Source: Bacteroidota bacterium
GTDB lineage: Bacteria; Bacteroidota; Bacteroidia; Chitinophagales; Chitinophagaceae
DNA: 64,000 nucleotides
Assembly (NCBI GenBank): GCA_018267965.1
Contig: JAFDXK010000003.1
Coordinates: 62,001 to 126,000 of the forward strand
Direction: 5' to 3'
Shown piece after piece: positions 1-8,116 of the stretch. Position numbers and translations under genes: made by a program. The notes below the pieces were generated by a model. It saw only the letters and a program-made list of their open reading frames with translations, was not told the DNA's origin and searched no databases. How positions within the stretch are numbered: position 1 is the first letter of the stretch; every line of letters begins with the position of its first letter.

Positions 1-1532
1 TCCTGGTAGATATTTTGCTTTCGCAAGTTTGTTTCATAAAAGCCGCCGGCATATACTGCCTTGTATATAAACCGAACGTCGTGTGTTTGTAAGCGCTGTC
101 CTTTAAATATGCCGGGGTATGCATTTCCATTTATCAATAAAGTAGAATTAGCACCAAGCCATTTACTCAGCCACTGAAATGTATAACCAATGGAACCACC
201 ATACTGCGTATTACTGATACCACTTACCAACTTAGCTGTCGATTGTTCTATACCGGCACCACCATTTACATTCAGTTTCCCTTTGTCGCCAATTTTCCAC
301 TCGCCACCTTGTTTCAGCAAGTAGCTGTTCAACTGTCTGTCAATATCAAAATTAGCGGTAAAGCCACCCATTATTTTGATGTTATCCCTGATACCGCCGT
401 ATTGATAATTCAGCCCGCCCAATTTGCTGTTCCCCGTTCTGCTGCTCAGCAAACCAAACAAATCAACCTTGTCTCTTTGCTGCAACCAGGTACGACCAAT
501 TTTCGCACCGTAGCCGTCCATATAGAAATCAGTGAGTTCATTGATATTACCTGCGTTAAAATTCCATTTAGCACCCTGGTATTCAAATCGCACTATACTA
601 TTATCTACTGACTGTCCTTTACTCAATGTTTTACTTCTCAAGTCAAATGCTACACGGTCTTGTGGCGACAAATCTATCCCACCATGCAATGCACCATAAT
701 ATTGTATATTATCATCGCCCTGGTATGTGCTGCCCATTTCTACCTGCAAAGGCATATCAATATAGGCAGAGCTATGGTCTTTTAGTGAATTGCCCAACTT
801 AGAAAGCAATTGTAATAAATTCATCGTCTCACCTCCTTCCACACTCACCTGCACTTTTATTTCTTCTTTTCGCAGCGATGACCATTGTTTTTCACTAAGC
901 CTCAGTGGTATGTTATATGTGGTATCATCACCTGGTTCCAGCTTAAATGTTTCCTTATAATTCAGTTCCAAAAAATCGTTGGAAAAAGACACATGATATA
1001 TATTAGGTGTGTTGCCGAGGTTTTTCAGAAATACAGGGAATTTGATATTCTTTTCGTAGGTCTGCATTACTTTATTGGATGCAGGCAAGTAAGCCTTAAA
1101 TTTCGTGAACTCTTTAAGCCTTACTCTGAAAGTATCAATTAGTTTTTCCAAACCATCATTGAGGCGGTATTCAATTTTGACAGTTTGCCATAGGGCTGTC
1201 TTAGATTTTGAAGGGTATAGACGTATCGGTATACTTGTATTGCCATTACCGTCCAGGCTTACTGAAATTACTTTTTGAGTAGTCATCTCCCAGCCCTCGG
1301 GCGGTGTAATGTTCAATAGTATACTTATTTTATCGGCGGTAAGGTTGGTAATATTGATGGTGTTGTAAAGGAAGTCCCTGTTACCTGTAGCAACCATAGT
1401 ATCATTAAGCAAAGCCGTCTTGTAAACACTTTTACTCAGCTGGCTGTAAGCGGAAAGTACAGGGGCTAAAAGTAACAGCAGGGTTGTACACAACCTTGCC
1501 AAGCAACGTAGATATGTTTGCTTGTTTCTCAT
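1..1532 (-). CDS. Partial secreted/outer-membrane protein, Ig-like N-terminus and barrel-like body
   Basis: The reading frame opens at an ATG at 1532 and runs open off the left edge, giving about 510 residues without a stop. The first ~31 residues form a signal peptide (basic start, leucine-rich core, ending SAYSQ). Residues ~35-260 look like beta-sandwich repeats of the kind that flank secreted adhesins, with a TPPEGW motif. From ~280 on, alternating aromatic and glycine strands (for example LGGLNYQYGG) resemble an outer-membrane barrel. A fimbrial-usher-like barrel is possible because a DUF4402-like gene lies directly upstream on the same strand, but no chaperone is visible and the C-terminus is missing. 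The family was not identified. Confidence 0.7.
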   Translation of the reverse strand, partial: MRNKQTYLRCLARLCTTLLLLLAPVLSAYSQLSKSVYKTALLNDTMVATGNRDFLYNTINITNLTADKISILLNITPPEGWEMTTQKVISVSLDGNGNTSIPIRLYPSKSKTALWQTVKIEYRLNDGLEKLIDTFRVRLKEFTKFKAYLPASNKVMQTYEKNIKFPVFLKNLGNTPNIYHVSFSNDFLELNYKETFKLEPGDDTTYNIPLRLSEKQWSSLRKEEIKVQVSVEGGETMNLLQLLSKLGNSLKDHSSAYIDMPLQVEMGSTYQGDDNIQYYGALHGGIDLSPQDRVAFDLRSKTLSKGQSVDNSIVRFEYQGAKWNFNAGNINELTDFYMDGYGAKIGRTWLQQRDKVDLFGLLSSRTGNSKLGGLNYQYGGIRDNIKIMGGFTANFDIDRQLNSYLLKQGGEWKIGDKGKLNVNGGAGIEQSTAKLVSGISNTQYGGSIGYTFQWLSKWLGANSTLLINGNAYPGIFKGQRLQTHDVRFIYKAVYAGGFYETNLRKQNIYQ

Positions 1533-1701
1533 TGATGCGCAACCTGCAGATATTTATGGTGCGGGTAAAAAGTATGTTGTGGGGTTAGCCTGCAGGCTGA
1601 TTGCTTATCCGTCTTTGCTGCAAAATAAGAAAATCCTTGCGAAGCAGCATCAATTTTAACCTTTGAACTATTTAAAACCATTATTACTAACAGGCTGATT
1701 T

Positions 1702-1732
1702 AAAAAAAATAAGAGCCCTATAAAGGGCCCTT
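1702..1732 (-). terminator. Rho-independent terminator after DUF4402-like gene
   Basis: On the minus strand an imperfect stem (AAGGGCCC / GGGCTCTT) is followed by an uninterrupted T run. It lies just past the stop codon at 1761 and separates this gene from the barrel gene. Confidence 0.6.
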
Positions 1733-1760
1733 CTGTATAAGGGATAAGAGAGAGAACTTA

Positions 1761-2312
1761 TTAAAGCTGTGTAGCTGTATAAACTACATCTACAGTGTAA
1801 GTACCTGCAGGGTAAGCGAAACCAGGTGTTGCCTGATACATTACGCTGAACAGTTGGTTACCACCGTAAGTACAGTTAGTCAACAGACTTTGTGCCGTGC
1901 TTGTCACGTCAGCAAATGCTGATGCTGAAAACGGAGCAACGATTGATCCACCTGTGCTGTTGGCACTTACTTTCAGGTCTAACACGCTTGCTACCGGCAT
2001 TACTGGTGCAGGAGTTGTTGTACCACTATATGTAAAGTTTGCGTTGTTTGTTTTTACTGTTACGCCATAAGCTTTGTTAGAACGTACTTTCAATTGCTGA
2101 GCAGCTGACTGAACACCGTTAGCGTAGTCGTTCACTGTGGTGAAGCTCAGGGTTACAGCAGCACCTGTAGCGGTACCAGACCCTGTGAATGTTAATTCGA
2201 TAGCGTTGCTCAATGACAGGTTTACTGTTTGAGAAGCTGTGCTTGAAGCATTTTGAGCGTTAGCTGAGTAACCTACGATGGCTAAAGCTGCGATTGCGAT
2301 GATCTTTTTCAT
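1761..2312 (-). CDS. Secreted DUF4402-like (spore-coat-U/Csu-like) protein, paralog 1
   Basis: 183 residues with a clear Sec signal peptide (MKKIIAIAALAIVGYSANAQ). The mature part is a Ser/Thr/Ala/Val-rich beta-sandwich with no catalytic motifs. It opens with the block SLSNAIELTFTGSG and ends in AYPAGTYTVDVVYTATQL, the Y-x-A-G-x-Y pattern typical of DUF4402/SCPU-type pilin-like proteins. Two close paralogs lie at 10094-11231 and share the same blocks. It is probably exported to the cell surface as a structural or matrix component. The next gene on the strand is the partial barrel protein, which may be a partner. The family call rests on pattern recognition and the function is inferred. Confidence 0.75.
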   Translation of the reverse strand: MKKIIAIAALAIVGYSANAQNASSTASQTVNLSLSNAIELTFTGSGTATGAAVTLSFTTVNDYANGVQSAAQQLKVRSNKAYGVTVKTNNANFTYSGTTTPAPVMPVASVLDLKVSANSTGGSIVAPFSASAFADVTSTAQSLLTNCTYGGNQLFSVMYQATPGFAYPAGTYTVDVVYTATQL

Positions 2313-2364
2313 TTTGTTTGTTGATTAGTTTGTTTGTTTGAGTGTTGTTTTCGATTTGATGACA

Positions 2365-2397
2365 CAAAGATGGGGGTATGGGTAGCGCTTATTCAAA
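2365..2397 (-). promoter_or_regulatory. Promoter of DUF4402-like paralog 1
   Basis: On the minus strand TTTG (2397-2394), a 21-bp spacer and CATCTTTG (2372-2365) match the Bacteroidota -33/-7 elements with one mismatch. The same element, spacing and following bases (CATCTTTGnGTCATCAAA) occur upstream of the paralog at 11231. GGTTAAC half-sites lie further upstream at 2411-2437. Confidence 0.6.
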
Positions 2398-2593
2398 AAA
2401 ACAGGGCTTGTTAACCTGCGTTTAGCAAGCGGTTAACGACCAATTAACAAATGGAGTGGATTAAAAGCCTGGAAATACCTACAAATAATTGACAATCAAT
2501 TATTTAACAAACAAATGAAACTATTCCGGAATTGTTATTTGTTAAACGAAAAAAATGATATGTCGCCGTAATTGTTGAATAAAAGGATGGACT

Positions 2594-3778
2594 CTATATA
2601 ATAGTATCTTCTTTTTCTTTTCCACTGTCCTCATCACTGCTATCCTGATTCAACCCATTTTTAGTTGCTCTTCCGCTGTTAATATAAGGCGCAAGTACAC
2701 TATACACCTGCATATTGACAGCATGTTTTAATGGGTTGAGCGGCACACCTTCTGGCAAAGGTTCCCTGACATGATAAGAGATGACCAATTGCAATGCATC
2801 TTCACTGAAACCATCAATGAATACTTTTACAGGTTCGAGGATATGTTCTGTGCGAAGCAATCTTTGCTTTATTTCAGATTGTGCTTTTTCTAATGCTGCA
2901 GGTGTTGTGCCGTATTCGACAGGCACGGTTATTTTTATCCTCCTCGAAAACCTGTTACTTATATTCTCAAGATTTTCATTTACCAGCTTTTTATTAGGAA
3001 TGATATATGCTGACCCATCACTGGTACGCAGCCTGGTACTACGAAAACCTATCCTTTCAATTTTACCTTCCAGGCTACCCAGTTTTATATCATCCCCTAC
3101 ATGAAACGGCTTATCGGTAAGGATGGTAAATGCGGCAAACAAATTCTCCACGCTTTCCTTAGCTGCCAATGCTATTGCAACACCTCCTATTCCAAGCCCT
3201 GCAATAAGTGCAGGTATATTGACATGAAACACCACACCCAGCATTGCGAAAACACCTATCGTCCACAGCAATACTTTTGCAACGTCTTTTACAATAGGCA
3301 GTAATTGTTGCCTCGATATATTATCGACATCATTAGGATTTTGCTTTTTTATATGGTAAATGAAGTCTATTAATCGGGAAACTAATTGTATAGAGTACAG
3401 AATAATAAAAAAGTAAAACACATGGTCTACCAAGTCACTTACCCTAACAACCAATGCCTCATGCTTATCCTGTATCCTATGCATCACAAAATTGTTCAGC
3501 AATACATTCAGCTGATTAAGTGCTACGTAAAATAGAATAGTCTGCAGCAACATTTCGAAAGGATGCTGCAACATTTGGCGGAAGGTCTTTGCATGTTTTT
3601 TATCAGTGTACTTATTAGTAATGTTGGCTATGACCTTAGCCATTACCCATGCCATAGGGCGCTTCAGCAGCAAAGCAGCCACAATAATGACAAGACATAC
3701 AAGCAGGTTCGACAATTTCTCGCCTCCGATGCTTATATGCATGTTACTCCAATTTATTTGCAGTAATACCATATACAT
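2594..3778 (-). CDS. Small-conductance mechanosensitive channel, MscS family
   Basis: 394 residues with several N-terminal membrane segments (about 22-40, 75-95, 115-135, 165-215). The pore-lining helix and start of the beta domain carry the MscS signature GLGIGGVAIALAAKESVENL followed by GDDIKLGSLEGKIERIGFRS. A soluble alpha/beta C-terminal domain and a charged tail follow. The protein opens under membrane tension and releases solutes on osmotic downshift. It lies 20 nt downstream of dapD on the same strand and is probably co-transcribed with it. Alternative starts 2 or 12 codons in are possible. The family call is firm and the gating solute is not deducible. Confidence 0.92.
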   Translation of the reverse strand: MYMVLLQINWSNMHISIGGEKLSNLLVCLVIIVAALLLKRPMAWVMAKVIANITNKYTDKKHAKTFRQMLQHPFEMLLQTILFYVALNQLNVLLNNFVMHRIQDKHEALVVRVSDLVDHVFYFFIILYSIQLVSRLIDFIYHIKKQNPNDVDNISRQQLLPIVKDVAKVLLWTIGVFAMLGVVFHVNIPALIAGLGIGGVAIALAAKESVENLFAAFTILTDKPFHVGDDIKLGSLEGKIERIGFRSTRLRTSDGSAYIIPNKKLVNENLENISNRFSRRIKITVPVEYGTTPAALEKAQSEIKQRLLRTEHILEPVKVFIDGFSEDALQLVISYHVREPLPEGVPLNPLKHAVNMQVYSVLAPYINSGRATKNGLNQDSSDEDSGKEKEDTII

Positions 3779-3798
3779 GGTAAAGTTGAACTAAAAAA

Positions 3799-4617
3799 TT
3801 ATACTGATACGTTAAACTCTCTCAACGCATCATTCAGGCTGGTTTTAGTATCTGTAGATGCTTTTCTCTGGCCAATAATTAATGCACAACCGACACCATA
3901 TTCACCTGCAGGAAATTTCTTGGTATAGCTACCAGGTATCACCACGCTACGGGCCGGTACACGGCCCCTGTATTCTATCGGTTCGCTGCCACTAACATCT
4001 ATTATTTTGGTGGATTGTGTTAAAACCACATTGGCTCCCAGTACAGCTTCTTTTTCTACCACTACTCCTTCCACCACTATACAACGCGAACCCACAAATG
4101 CACCATCTTCTATGATAACCGGACCAGCCTGTAAAGGTTCTAATACACCACCGACACCTACACCACCGCTCAGGTGCACACCTTTACCTATTTGTGCACA
4201 TGAACCTACCGTAGCCCATGTATCTACCATCGTGCCCTCATCCACATAGGCACCTATGTTCACATACGAAGGCATCAACACCACATTTTTTGCAACATAG
4301 GCACCATACCTTGCTACGGCATGAGGCACTGCACGTACACCCAGCGAAGCATAATCTTTTTTCAGCAGCATCTTATCATAAAACTCAAATGGCTCCATCG
4401 TCCAGGTTTGCATAGGTTGTATACCAAAATATAAGAGTATCGCTTGCTTTACCCATTGATTCACCTCCCATCCGTTAGCACCCGGCTGAGCCACCCTAAG
4501 CCTTCCTTTGTCCACTTCTTCTATCACTGCTCTTATGGCGTCTTTATATTGTTCATCCTTTAATAACTCCCTGTTGGCATAGGCTGCTTCTATCATTTGT
4601 TGCCATTGTGCTTGCAT
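3799..4617 (-). CDS. dapD: 2,3,4,5-tetrahydropyridine-2,6-dicarboxylate N-succinyltransferase
   Basis: 272 residues, the usual DapD length. An N-terminal helical domain is followed from about residue 105 by hexapeptide repeats of a left-handed beta helix (VLMPSYVNIGAYVDEGTMVD, GGVGVGGVLEPL, GAFVGSRC, GANVVLTQST), then the C-terminal segment PARSVVIPGSYTKKFPAGEY. The enzyme transfers succinyl from succinyl-CoA to tetrahydrodipicolinate in the lysine/meso-diaminopimelate pathway, in the cytosol as a trimer. It is the first gene of a probable two-gene operon with the MscS channel. No clear promoter was seen; the closest is TATTTTCG on the minus strand near 4640. Confidence 0.96.
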   Translation of the reverse strand: MQAQWQQMIEAAYANRELLKDEQYKDAIRAVIEEVDKGRLRVAQPGANGWEVNQWVKQAILLYFGIQPMQTWTMEPFEFYDKMLLKKDYASLGVRAVPHAVARYGAYVAKNVVLMPSYVNIGAYVDEGTMVDTWATVGSCAQIGKGVHLSGGVGVGGVLEPLQAGPVIIEDGAFVGSRCIVVEGVVVEKEAVLGANVVLTQSTKIIDVSGSEPIEYRGRVPARSVVIPGSYTKKFPAGEYGVGCALIIGQRKASTDTKTSLNDALREFNVSV

Positions 4618-4707
4618 ATTCTCTTATTTAGGATGCGAAAATACTAAAGCAGACAGGGAATACGAGGTAAAACACACATATAACAACGATTTTTTTTTGA
4701 AAAAGCT

Positions 4708-4738
4708 TTTGGAGAAAAGGTATGGATAGCTATCTTTG
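4708..4738 (+). promoter_or_regulatory. tRNA-Val promoter
   Basis: TTTG at 4708-4711, a 19-bp spacer and TATCTTTG at 4731-4738 match both Bacteroidota promoter elements exactly. The tRNA begins 21 bp downstream, a normal distance for a short 5' leader. Confidence 0.8.
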
Positions 4739-4758
4739 CACTCCTTTCTGAAAGGAAT

Positions 4759-4833
4759 GGAAGCATAGCTCAGCTGGTTCAGAGCACCTGCCTTACAAGC
4801 AGGGGGTCCGCGGTTCGATCCCGTGTGCTTCCA
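4759..4833 (+). tRNA. tRNA-Val (anticodon TAC)
   Basis: A 75-nt cloverleaf can be drawn by hand. The acceptor stem is GGAAGCA/TGCTTCC, with a D-arm (GCTCAG..GAGC), anticodon stem CTGCC/GGCAG around loop TTACAAG with anticodon TAC, and a T-arm containing GGTTCGATCC. The CCA end is not fully encoded (the gene is followed by CCAC, of which CC pairs in the acceptor stem and A is the discriminator). It is flanked by its own promoter and terminator, so it is a single-tRNA unit. Confidence 0.97.
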
Positions 4834-4843
4834 CAGAAATCAA

Positions 4844-4868
4844 AGCCTCGCAACAGCGGGGCTTTTTT
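4844..4868 (+). terminator. Terminator of tRNA-Val
   Basis: Stem AGCCTCGC / GCGGGGCT (one G-T pair) with loop AACA, followed by six T residues, 11 nt after the tRNA. Confidence 0.85.
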
Positions 4869-4944
4869 ATGCTACTGCAATAAAAGCCAAAGCCCATATA
4901 GTAATACCAAACGCTATAAAACTGACAGCAGCAGCAAATTGAAA

Positions 4945-5748
4945 TTATTTTAGGAAAAGCTCCTTCACTATCACCCAGGTACCCATCAACAACACAAACC
5001 AACCGAAACCTTTTTTCAATTTTGCACCCGAAATAGATTTGCCTATTTGCCCTCCGACAAAAATACCTGCAATAGCTATCGCAGTAATTTTGGCAAGAAA
5101 CACCCAATCTGTATCAAAATGACCTATATCTCCTGTAAAGCCAATAAGTGAATTAAGAGCAATAATTAGCAAAGATGTACCAATTGCTTCTTTCATTGGA
5201 AGCTTTACCAGTAATACGAGTGCCGGAATAATTAAAAATCCGCCTCCCGCACCCAGGAAGCCCGTTACTGTACCAATACCTATTCCATAAATAAGCAACT
5301 TCATTATGGAGATATTTTTATCTGCAACTGTATTTTGGTCTTCGCTTTGCTTGTTTCGTATCATAGATATTGATGCCAGTAACATCAGTATTGCAAAGCA
5401 TACCATTGTTAATGTATCTTTCGTAATAGTTACATTATCTGTCTGCCATATTATAGCCGGTATTTTAGGCACTACTATCTTTCGGATAATAAAAACAGTA
5501 GTGATTGATGATAATCCAAACAACAAGGCCGTTTTAACACTCACCCATCCTTTTTGGTAATTTTTATATGCGCCAACCAGGCTGCTGCTGCCAACTATAA
5601 ACAAGGAATAAGAGGTAGCTAACGTAGCCTCTATATTGAAAAGGTAGACCAAAACAGGTACTGTTAGTATAGACCCCCCTCCGCCTATCAAGCCTAAGGA
5701 AATACCTATCAATACTGCACATATATATCCAAATACTTCTATCACCAT
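4945..5748 (-). CDS. TauE/SafE family sulfite/organosulfonate exporter
   Basis: 267 residues from the ATG at 5748. An upstream in-frame ATG at 5775 is rejected because a TAcaTTTG promoter element lies between the two. The two family half-repeats are plain: GLIGGGGSILTVPVLVYLF near the N-terminus and GFLGAGGGFLIIPALVLL at the middle, with 7-8 membrane helices. The family moves small sulfur anions (sulfite, thiosulfate, sulfoacetate) or other anions across the inner membrane. It is divergent from a Crp/Fnr regulator that heads a rhodanese/thioredoxin cluster, which points to export or uptake of a sulfur compound. The substrate is inferred from context only. Confidence 0.88.
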   Translation of the reverse strand: MVIEVFGYICAVLIGISLGLIGGGGSILTVPVLVYLFNIEATLATSYSLFIVGSSSLVGAYKNYQKGWVSVKTALLFGLSSITTVFIIRKIVVPKIPAIIWQTDNVTITKDTLTMVCFAILMLLASISMIRNKQSEDQNTVADKNISIMKLLIYGIGIGTVTGFLGAGGGFLIIPALVLLVKLPMKEAIGTSLLIIALNSLIGFTGDIGHFDTDWVFLAKITAIAIAGIFVGGQIGKSISGAKLKKGFGWFVLLMGTWVIVKELFLK

Positions 5749-5758
5749 TATTTTTTTA

Positions 5759-5766
5759 CAAATGTA
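5759..5766 (-). promoter_or_regulatory. -7 element upstream of TauE/SafE gene
   Basis: TACATTTG on the minus strand, ending 10 nt before the ATG at 5748. No TTTG was found at the usual distance, so this is a -7 element only. It favours 5748 as the start codon. Confidence 0.5.
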
Positions 5767-5847
5767 ATATCGCACAATCAGTTGAAATGCAATAATAGTT
5801 ACACAACAAAAAGCGTAATTTCAGTCCAATAACAGTTCATCAACAAT

Positions 5848-6474
5848 ATGGCTCGTCCTCACACAGATAATATTGATTTATCGCTTTCTGCCAAGACAAA
5901 AGAAGAACTCTATGCTATAGGTACAACGAAAACTTATGCAGAAGGTGAAGTGATAATGAACGAGAATTCATACATAAGGGCAATTCCTATTGTCATATCA
6001 GGCAGCATACGCGTAATGCGTGTAGACGAAGAAGGTAGGGAAATATTGCTCTACTACATACGCCCGGGAGAAAGTTGCATCATGTCGTTCCTCGGAGGTA
6101 TTCATCATGAAACCAGCAAAGTAAAAGCTGTAGCAGAAGAAAACGTAGAAATATTATTCATCCCGATAGACAAAGCAGGTATATTAATTAAAGAAAACAG
6201 TGAGTGGCTTGATTATATATTCCGGCTGTATCACAAACGTTTTGAGGAATTACTTTCAGTAGTAAATGATGTTGCTTTTAAAAAAATGGATGACCGCATT
6301 CTGCAGTTCCTTAAAGAAAAGCAAAAACTATCCGGCTCAAATGAAATTACAATAACCCATAACGCTCTTGCTGAAGAGCTGGGAACCTCTCGGGTAGTGG
6401 TTTCCAGGCTATTGAAACAGTTGGAATCTGAAGGGCAGGTAAAGCTGGGTAGAAATAAAATCTTACTTGTGTAA
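5848..6474 (+). CDS. Crp/Fnr-family transcriptional regulator
   Basis: 208 residues. An N-terminal cyclic-nucleotide-binding fold (about 20-125, with ISGSIRVMRVDEEGREILLYY and RPGESC) is followed by a long dimer helix and a C-terminal winged helix-turn-helix (about 150-208). The recognition region is LAEELGTSRVVVSRLLKQLE. The only notable cysteine is C71 in PGESCIMS, so an Fnr-type iron-sulfur cluster is unlikely. The effector is unknown. It sits divergent from the TauE/SafE gene and heads the redox cluster that follows, so local regulation of both sides is likely. Similar regulators in Bacteroidota are often found beside rhodanese genes. Confidence 0.93.
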   Translation: MARPHTDNIDLSLSAKTKEELYAIGTTKTYAEGEVIMNENSYIRAIPIVISGSIRVMRVDEEGREILLYYIRPGESCIMSFLGGIHHETSKVKAVAEENVEILFIPIDKAGILIKENSEWLDYIFRLYHKRFEELLSVVNDVAFKKMDDRILQFLKEKQKLSGSNEITITHNALAEELGTSRVVVSRLLKQLESEGQVKLGRNKILLV

Positions 6475-6533
6475 CAATTGTAACCAAATAAGAACTCTTT
6501 CATACAGACTTTTGTATCATAAAACGAAATCGT

Positions 6534-6734
6534 ATGAAGCCAAACATGAGTTCCGCCGACAGGATTATCAGGGTGATAATAGCTGTCATTTTCGCTGCAC
6601 TATACCTGACAGGTACGGTTACAGGTACTTTAGGATTAGTATTGATAGTGTTAGGGGTAGTATTCTTGCTCACCAGCTTGATTAGTTTTTGCCCTCTGTA
6701 TACCATTTTTGGTATACGTACAAAAAAGGATTAG
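6534..6734 (+). CDS. Small membrane protein, DUF2892 (YgaP-type transmembrane domain)
   Basis: 66 residues with two hydrophobic helices (about 11-30 and 32-50) and the conserved end SFCPLYTIFGIRTKK. The DUF2892 domain is found alone or fused to rhodanese domains, as in YgaP, where it anchors the sulfurtransferase in the membrane. Here it is a separate gene just ahead of two stand-alone rhodaneses, so the same partnership is plausible. It is the first structural gene after the Crp/Fnr regulator (59-nt gap) and overlaps no neighbour when the next gene starts at 6745. Confidence 0.85.
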   Translation: MKPNMSSADRIIRVIIAVIFAALYLTGTVTGTLGLVLIVLGVVFLLTSLISFCPLYTIFGIRTKKD

Positions 6735-6744
6735 CCAAACATTA

Positions 6745-6969
6745 ATGAACCGAAACAAACAAATGAAAAATATATTACTGAAGAACAAGCTTGAGATAAT
6801 TGGTGCAATAGTAGGTGCTGTATTGGGCTTTGCGTACTGGTATAAAGTAGGATGTGCAACCGGAACTTGTGTTATTACTTCCAGTCCGTTTAATAGTACC
6901 ATATACGGCAGTGTGATGGGCGGCTTGTTCTTCAGTATTTTAAAAACGAACAAAAAACTTAAAGAATAA
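6745..6969 (+). CDS. Small membrane protein, DUF6132-like
   Basis: 74 residues from the ATG at 6745; an ATG at 6763 is an alternative. An ATG at 6709 is less likely because it would overlap the previous gene. Two membrane helices surround a cysteine-containing turn: YKVGCATGTCVITSSPFNS. That G-C-x-x-G-x-C pattern followed by a Ser-Pro is typical of DUF6132 proteins, which usually sit beside rhodanese genes. The paired cysteines may take part in sulfur or electron transfer, which is inference. It lies 11 bp after the DUF2892 gene and 13 bp before the first rhodanese. Confidence 0.75.
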   Translation: MNRNKQMKNILLKNKLEIIGAIVGAVLGFAYWYKVGCATGTCVITSSPFNSTIYGSVMGGLFFSILKTNKKLKE

Positions 6970-6982
6970 AATACAAACAGGT

Positions 6983-7249
6983 ATGAACTTGAAATTAACA
7001 GTAATAGACGTTAGAACACCAGGTGAATTTGCAGGTGGGCATGTAGCTGATGCTATCAACATTCCTTTGAATGAATTACCATCTCAATTGGATAGAATAA
7101 AGCAGATGACAGGTACAATAATTTTATGCTGTGCCTCAGGTGCCAGAAGCAATACTGCATTACACATCCTAAAACAAAACGGTGTCGAGAATATATTAGA
7201 CGGCGGACCGTGGACAAATGTTAACTATCAACTAAACAATAAAAACTGA
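6983..7249 (+). CDS. Single-domain rhodanese (sulfurtransferase)
   Basis: 88 residues, a complete single rhodanese domain. Seen are the N-terminal DVRTPGEFAGGHVADAINIP block and the active loop C50-A-S-G-A-R, whose cysteine carries the persulfide. No signal peptide, so it is cytosolic. The enzyme passes sulfane sulfur to an acceptor thiol. It is followed after 7 nt by a second rhodanese and belongs to the 6534-9291 operon. The physiological donor is not shown by the sequence. Confidence 0.92.
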   Translation: MNLKLTVIDVRTPGEFAGGHVADAINIPLNELPSQLDRIKQMTGTIILCCASGARSNTALHILKQNGVENILDGGPWTNVNYQLNNKN

Positions 7250-7256
7250 TATTATT

Positions 7257-7568
7257 ATGGGTATTCTCAGCAAGCTTTTCGGAATAGGGCCAAAAGTGGA
7301 TTTGGGTCAACTAATCAATGAAGGTGCCATTATACTTGATGTTCGCACCACAGGCGAATATGCAGGTGGCCATGTCAAAGGTTCTATCAATATTCCTGTA
7401 GACCAGTTAAAGAATAAAATGTCTGGCCTTAAAAAAGATAAAACAATTATTACTTGCTGCGCATCAGGCATGCGAAGCGGGGCGGCAAGAGGTATGCTAA
7501 AAGCAAATGGCTTCGTTGAGGTACACAACGGAGGAAGCTGGGCAAGCCTGAAAAAATATGAAAGATGA
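7257..7568 (+). CDS. Single-domain rhodanese (sulfurtransferase)
   Basis: 103 residues. A short lead (MGILSKLFGIG) precedes a rhodanese domain with ILDVRTTGEYAGGHVKGSIN and active loop C68-A-S-G-M-R. It is a paralog of the preceding gene; both keep the Gly-Gly-His block and the cysteine, so both should be active. The stop overlaps the next start by 4 nt (ATGA), a sign of translational coupling. Confidence 0.92.
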   Translation: MGILSKLFGIGPKVDLGQLINEGAIILDVRTTGEYAGGHVKGSINIPVDQLKNKMSGLKKDKTIITCCASGMRSGAARGMLKANGFVEVHNGGSWASLKKYER

Positions 7569-7813
7569 GCTATTTAAAAGACAGACTACTCAGTGGCTGG
7601 CACCTGATGCGTATTATTCGCCTGGCGTTTGGAGTGATATTCATCATCCAGGCTATTACAATGAAAGATATATTGGTAGGATTAGCAGCAGTATTCTTTT
7701 TATATCAGGGTATTATGAATGTCGGTTGTTGTGGGGAAAGTTGTGTGCCTGCCTATGACAAAAGTCATAAAAACAAAGACGTATCTGATATTAATTTTGA
7801 AGAAATAAAATAA
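7565..7813 (+). CDS. Small two-helix membrane protein with CCGxxC motif
   Basis: 82 residues. Two hydrophobic helices (about 14-32 and 36-52) are followed by GCCGESCVP and a charged tail. It resembles the DUF2892/YgaP membrane type but was not firmly identified. The CCGESC cluster right after the second helix could bind metal or take part in thiol exchange with the thioredoxin encoded 2 nt downstream; this is inference. It overlaps the second rhodanese by 4 nt, so the two are likely made in step. Confidence 0.7.
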   Translation: MSYLKDRLLSGWHLMRIIRLAFGVIFIIQAITMKDILVGLAAVFFLYQGIMNVGCCGESCVPAYDKSHKNKDVSDINFEEIK

Positions 7814-7815
7814 CA

Positions 7816-8115
7816 ATGGCAGCAAAATTTTCAGAGCTGATTAATTCAGAAAAGCCTGTATTGGTAGATTTCTCTGCCGAATGGTGCGGCCCTTGCAAAA
7901 TGATGGCCCCTATTCTGCATGAACTGAAACAACAGTTGGGTGATAGCGCTACAGTTATTAAAATAGATGTAGATAAGAACCCCCAGGCAGCAGGCGCATA
8001 TAATATATCCGGAGTACCAACATTGATAGTATTTAAAAATGGCGAGGTAAAATGGCGTCAGAGTGGTGTTATGCCGGCTAATAAATTAAAAGAAATAATA
8101 CAACAATACATTTAA
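7816..8115 (+). CDS. Thioredoxin
   Basis: 99 residues, typical thioredoxin size, no signal peptide. The active site W-C24-G-P-C27-K follows VLVDFSAEW, and the cis-proline loop [13 protein letters not shown] is present. It reduces protein disulfides or persulfides in the cytosol. Its place between rhodaneses and an OsmC protein suggests that it resolves persulfides formed by them. The gene starts 2 nt after the previous stop. Confidence 0.95.
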   Translation: MAAKFSELINSEKPVLVDFSAEWCGPCKMMAPILHELKQQLGDSATVIKIDVDKNPQAAGAYNISGVPTLIVFKNGEVKWRQSGVMPANKLKEIIQQYI

Positions 8116-8116
8116 T

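Noticed and set aside
4793-5107. Open frame overlapping the tRNA and the TauE/SafE gene
   Set aside because: It covers the tRNA and the opposite-frame part of a real gene; it is a shadow.
5749-5847. Crp/Fnr operator between the divergent TauE/SafE and regulator genes
   Set aside because: Only loose TGTAAC/GTTACA half-sites are seen, at distances that do not form a standard 14-16 bp palindrome.
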